In this document: positions 59,796 to 64,000 of the stretch, piece after piece
How positions within the stretch are numbered: position 1 is the stretch's first letter
How the letters are laid out: each line of letters opens with the position of its first letter
Position numbers and translations under genes: made by a program
Source: Stercorarius parasiticus
Lineage: Eukaryota > Chordata > Aves > Charadriiformes > Stercorariidae
NCBI GenBank assembly: GCA_013396915.1
Contig: VWZL01004332.1
Coordinates: forward strand, 794,037-858,036
Direction: 5' to 3'
DNA length: 64,000 nt
Notes under the pieces: generated by a model
What the model was told of the DNA's origin: nothing
What the model saw: the letters and a program-made list of their open reading frames with translations, nothing else
Database searches by the model: none

Positions 59796-62291
59796 GACTT
59801 TGGTCTTTGAACAGGGATTGGGTAGATGCAAAATAAGCTAAACAGGACTTTCAATTAATACGCACTGAAATAGTTTGACTAAAGTCTATGAAAAGAAAAA
59901 AACACTAAAAATAATCATTTGTCATATGCAAATATATAGTTATATGCAGCCATGCTACTTTTATACGCATATTAGTATCACCTTCTGCAAATATGTCCTC
60001 TTTAGAGTCTTTAAGACAAGGACAGCGGATCCATGCTTACGTGTGTTTTGCATCAGCACAGGATCTTCCTCAGCGTCTCAGGGAGCAAACGCTTTGCATT
60101 AAACCAAAAATCTCTCAGAATTATTTCATGATAAGTTTTTGTTTCCTGTACCTGTCTAACAACTACAAATGTATTATTTTTCACCTTTCTCCCAGGACGA
60201 AGCAGGATTAGTAAGGAGTAGTATTAAAGCAAGGCTCAGAGTTAATTATGCAAGACATCTGTGATTATATGTAAAGTCTGGTTGGTATTGTGTCTCCATC
60301 ACCTGAAGTCAAGACCAAACGCCCCGCTGACCTCAGGAATACAGATCTACCCCTTTGACTAGTAAGCAATTTTTATTATTACTTTTATTCTTCTTCTGCG
60401 TGTAAGTTGTTGCTCTGCCACAGCTACTGAAGTTACATAAAAGCTAACAGCACCTTCTATGGTGACAACGAAAATGTCGAGGCGGCGGCTGTCGGTCACA
60501 ACTAGTAATTACTCATGCTGGCTGAACTATCATGTAAGGTAACAACCTTGCATCCTGTAAGGGATTGTCCACGTAGCAGCCTGCAGCCTGGTGTTGCAGG
60601 GAATAAATACATACCTAATTGTTGGAACTTTGACTTGAGAGTATTTACCTTTAGAGAACCTGAAGCTGCTCGTTCAACATTTACTCTGTACCTTTACTCA
60701 AATGGGAAGGTTTTATATATAACCATTAAACAAACAAGTTGCGGCAAACAAGTTTAAGGTATATTGGTCTATAAAGGTTTTTAGCCTTTTTAAAATGTAA
60801 TTTCCCTCAAGATAATAACATGCAAATGTTTTCTGTCATTTCCCCAGGCTCAGTTAGCCCAAATGCCTTTTGGCAAAACCGGGAAGTACATGTTTATTTG
60901 CTCACGTTTAATTTCTTAAGGAAAAAAATATTCTTTTTATAATGTAGTCATCATTTAGAGAACATATAAATCTCACACTGTTACTCCATTTATATGTGTT
61001 TTTAAACTGTCATGCCAAATTAATCCCTGGTGCAACAATGTGTCACCAGTGAAGCTGTGCCACTTACTTCCTTGGACTCTTCAGTTTTAACTGAAAGATT
61101 TATCATGCCCAAGGGTTTCTCTGTCTTCAGTACTTAGTACATGGACCCTTGGAAATCCTAACTGTTCTGCTGCTGTTGTCTCCTTTCTTTATGTAGAGTA
61201 TGTTTTCCTTCTTTTTTTAATCGTGGTTTTCTTTATAGGAACATGCAGAAGGTTTTCTTTTATAAGCAAAATAAAAAACCCACTGTGATTTATACTTGAC
61301 TCATACAGGTAGTTACACAACTTTTATTTAGCTTTGTTGTGTTTGCTGCACTTAATTAAATAATTTCTTATTGATAATGAGCAATTTTGCAGGTAAATTA
61401 TATCTGATTAAATGCAATAGCTCGTTCTTCCTTACTTGCATATTTAATTGCTAAAACCAAGATTGTCCTGTGTGTTGAGATCATTGCTGAATGGAGGGGT
61501 TTTTTAATTTAAAAGATCCAGGTTTGATGAATATTTTAAATACTTTGCCTGTGATACTGTACACAGAATATCCACAAGAGGGAACTGTTTTACATAAAGA
61601 GGAGTCATTCCCTTGCCGCTAAAATGCTGCTTTCTGGAACCAAACCCTCCGGATTTATGTCAAGCTGGAATGATTGTGTCCCAGCCTATGCTATATGGTA
61701 GCAACAGGAAAAACACAAGTAAATGCAGTTCATTATGTTCTGTAAATATTATTCAGTTAAATAAATAAATTTTGCACTCTTGTGTTGAAATATTAAATAG
61801 AAAACTATTCTGAAAAGTAATCTGCATAACGTTTGTGTTTGCTTGCAATAGATCTCTCCCGGAAAGAGAGCTGGAAAACCTCGTTTGGTCTGAAGGCAAC
61901 GTGAAAGGCAGTTGTTGCCGCAGTAAATGAAGCAGGCAGCGCCCGCGTGCTTTTTCAAACTCCGCTTTATAGTACTAGAAAGAGGTCTTTCCTTCTTCAG
62001 AAATAAACAAGATCAAATGGTCCTTAACTTGAGTGATACTCATTCAAGTATCATTTCTATCTCTGATCTACAAATCGGTGAACAAAATGACAAAGTTACC
62101 CACTTTATATGTGCTTTGACTTTAGTAGAGAATTCCCATTATGCAAACTTTTCACTGGTAATGTTAGTCCCACCAGTTGATATCAATGAATGTACCTTTG
62201 TATGTGAGTTTCATCACAAATATTTGTAGAACTGAGACCTATTTGTATAAATAGGAGGAGTTCTGTTTATACAGATAACAGGGAATTTCCG

Positions 62292-62312
62292 CCCCCCCCC
62301 CCCTCCCCGGGG
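62292..62312. repeat. Poly-C run followed by C4G4
   Basis: Twelve C residues, a T, CCCC and GGGG. The minus strand has enough G to form a G-quadruplex. A run like this is also a common site of assembly or length error. Confidence 0.9.
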
Positions 62313-63917
62313 TATATAGTGTGAAGTTTATAATCTAGAACTTGCAATGTATATGTTGGTTGGCTTATGAATAGTTTTTGAGTAGCAGAACTTTAAATCA
62401 GCTTTTTACAAGTGGGCACAATCAATCTCCTACCCCTGTCCAAATCTGTGTGCAAATGTTGTGTAAATATGTTCAAAGCAAATTATTTTAAAGTACAGTC
62501 TATATCCTTTAGCGCACTTGGTTTGCTTTAGTCTGAATTTTGCTTTATGACCCTCCTTTGTATTTGTAGGTACAGCGTTATGAGGATTCCATATTAGAAG
62601 TGCCTGGTGGTCCTGTTTGCACGTGGAGTGCTCATGAAACCAATGTCTGCAGCTCTCTGCTGCAACAGTACCCAGGGCCAAACTCTTTAACTCCTACCTT
62701 CTGAATGTATAAAGCGAGAAACTAAGACTTTCACACTGCGGCCTGTCAAATCTTCTGGTCCCTCTCAGAGACCAGCAAGAGAACACGTGTTCTGTATCGG
62801 TGGCTTCAGAGATGCAGCCCTTGTTATCTACCAATACGGAAGAAACTCCACCATGCAAAAGCCTTCCCTGAGTACGCTGTGCTACTGCTCTTTATTGCCC
62901 AGGTCGTTCAAGGTGCACTGATTTCCATTAGCTGTAAGAGCATCTGTAAGTACCTGGCGCTTCTGGAGATCAGACATGGAGTGGCTGTGTTATGATGCTC
63001 CTGCCCTTGTTCCACTCCTGGTGTTTGCTGATGGATGACAGGATGTGTAGGTATGTGTGTGGCTGTGAAAAGGATGCTCCTTGAGCACTGACCCAGACAT
63101 GCAGAGCAAATGACCATCAGGACCAGGTTCTGAGCCCAGGTCCCAAGGTGTGTGATCCTGTCACCACAACGCTTTGTGGCCCAGATGGCTTTCTAGCCAT
63201 GGGTGGTAACGAAAGACATGGGAGGGGGTAGCCGCTGTGGCAGCGCGCTCAGGGGTTGCATGCGGCAGCTATGGCATGCAGTATCTTTTCAACGTGACAT
63301 GTTTTCTGCATCTAGAATTCCTCTGCTTTATTCCCTCTTACAACAGCCTCCTGGGAACAGGCTGCTTCAGGTGCACTATGTAACTGATGATCAGTTTTCC
63401 TCCGGGATACAGTAAAGCAGTATTTTCTCACTTGTCTACACCTCTGTATTATTGTCTAATGCTTTCTCTATTCAGAGGCCTCTATTAATCCCTTCTTGAA
63501 AAATGAAGCCCTCTCCTGAAGGAACAGACTGGAGGAACAGAGTGGAGAGAGACACCACGGTAAGCTCATGTAGTTAGACAAATGTTGGTGTTATTGCGCA
63601 AAAAAGTGGAGGTGAGAGGGTTAGAGAGCCCCATAAAAAGCTTTGAGAACTCATAAAATCTCATTACTATCACTTAAGTAGAAAACAAAAATAAACCCAT
63701 GGCAGACGCAGAAACAGGAACTACTACTAGTCGAGGCTGAGAGATTACTATTTGATAATGGTGGCTCTGTGCATGTGTAGTGACTAGATCAGATGGGGAA
63801 ATGTTGTGCACGCATAGGCTGTTGTATTTTACCCTTGGAAAGATGACAAGAGGATCTGCATAATACTTTGTGCAGACAATGGGGTGAGCAGATCATGTGC
63901 CAAATGGAGATTTTCAG

Positions 63918-63958
63918 TTATATATATAAATAAATATATAAATACATAGATGTATAAA
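63918..63958. repeat. AT-rich TATA/TAAA simple repeat
   Basis: TATATATA is followed by AAATA-type units and decays into mixed ATACATAGATGTATAAA. It is a simple repeat with no regular long period. Confidence 0.8.
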
Positions 63959-64000
63959 TTCCTCTGCTTTTCCGTGGGAACCTGAAAAAAAAAAAGAAGC

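Larger units (their letters stand above)
59800..64000. other. Non-coding sequence; simple repeats and small candidate sites only
   Basis: No gene is seen. There are octamers ATGCAAAT at 59926-59933 and 60820-60827, five CpGs in 25 bases at 60469-60494, and a CTCF-like CCACAAGAGGGAAC at 61572-61585. The block 60780-61600 is AT-rich and unique. The end (62580-63420) is more GC-rich, without a recognisable exon. Confidence 0.6.

Noticed and set aside
1..64000. CRISPR array, bacterial operon, phage or endogenous retroviral genes
   Set aside because: No regularly spaced repeats, no gene packing, and no gag, pol, env or LTR-like structure was recognised on either strand.

Overview
The window looks like vertebrate nuclear DNA, most likely avian. 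Three observations support this. There are two CR1 LINE 3' ends (about 40.8 kb and 46.3 kb); one ends in the 8-bp ATTCTATG-type repeat and the other in a decayed copy of it, which is the signature of bird and other reptile CR1 elements. The bulk sequence is AT-leaning and CpG-poor, with vertebrate-style poly-A/T runs. There is no bacterial-style gene packing: no reading frame exceeds about 140 codons, and frames are scattered over all phases. A crocodilian or turtle source cannot be excluded from sequence alone.

I found no host protein-coding gene, tRNA, rRNA or CRISPR array. The only recognisable coding sequence is the decayed C-terminal end of CR1 ORF2 in the two LINE fragments. The window is best read as intergenic DNA or the inside of a very long intron.

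Layout. 1-9 kb: unique DNA with a long hairpin (1441-1517), a G-poor tract (2064-2151) and a T/G-rich tract (5806-5887). 9-20 kb: unique DNA with worn MIR-type SINE remnants near 9.3, 15.4 and 19.8 kb. 20-29 kb: a homeodomain-site cluster at 20.9 kb, palindromes at 22.5 kb, a small CpG-dense patch at 25.8 kb, an AT-rich degenerate tandem repeat at 26.2 kb and a MIR-like piece at 28.8 kb. 29-41 kb: mostly featureless, with a dinucleotide repeat at 35.1 kb, one isolated exon-like frame at 36 kb, a reverse MIR-like piece at 38.2 kb and a plus-strand CR1 end at 40.8-41.0 kb. 41-54 kb: a CpG-dense patch at 42.4 kb, a second homeodomain-site cluster with inverted-repeat geometry at 45.8 kb, a minus-strand CR1 at 46.3-46.7 kb, a MIR-like tail at 47.2 kb and a clear reverse MIR at 53.7-53.9 kb. 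54-64 kb: AT-rich unique DNA that I judge most likely to hold conserved non-coding elements (about 55.1-55.4, 55.9-56.7 and 57.2-57.6 kb), plus a MIR3-like 3' end at 59.7 kb, a C-run at 62.3 kb and an AT repeat at 63.9 kb.

No gene pathway can be reconstructed. If the window has a function it is probably regulatory. The two homeodomain-site clusters about 25 kb apart, which share an exact 11-mer and a 9-mer, and the miRNA-like hairpin at 1.45 kb are the best candidates. I saw no convincing evidence of a new biological system.
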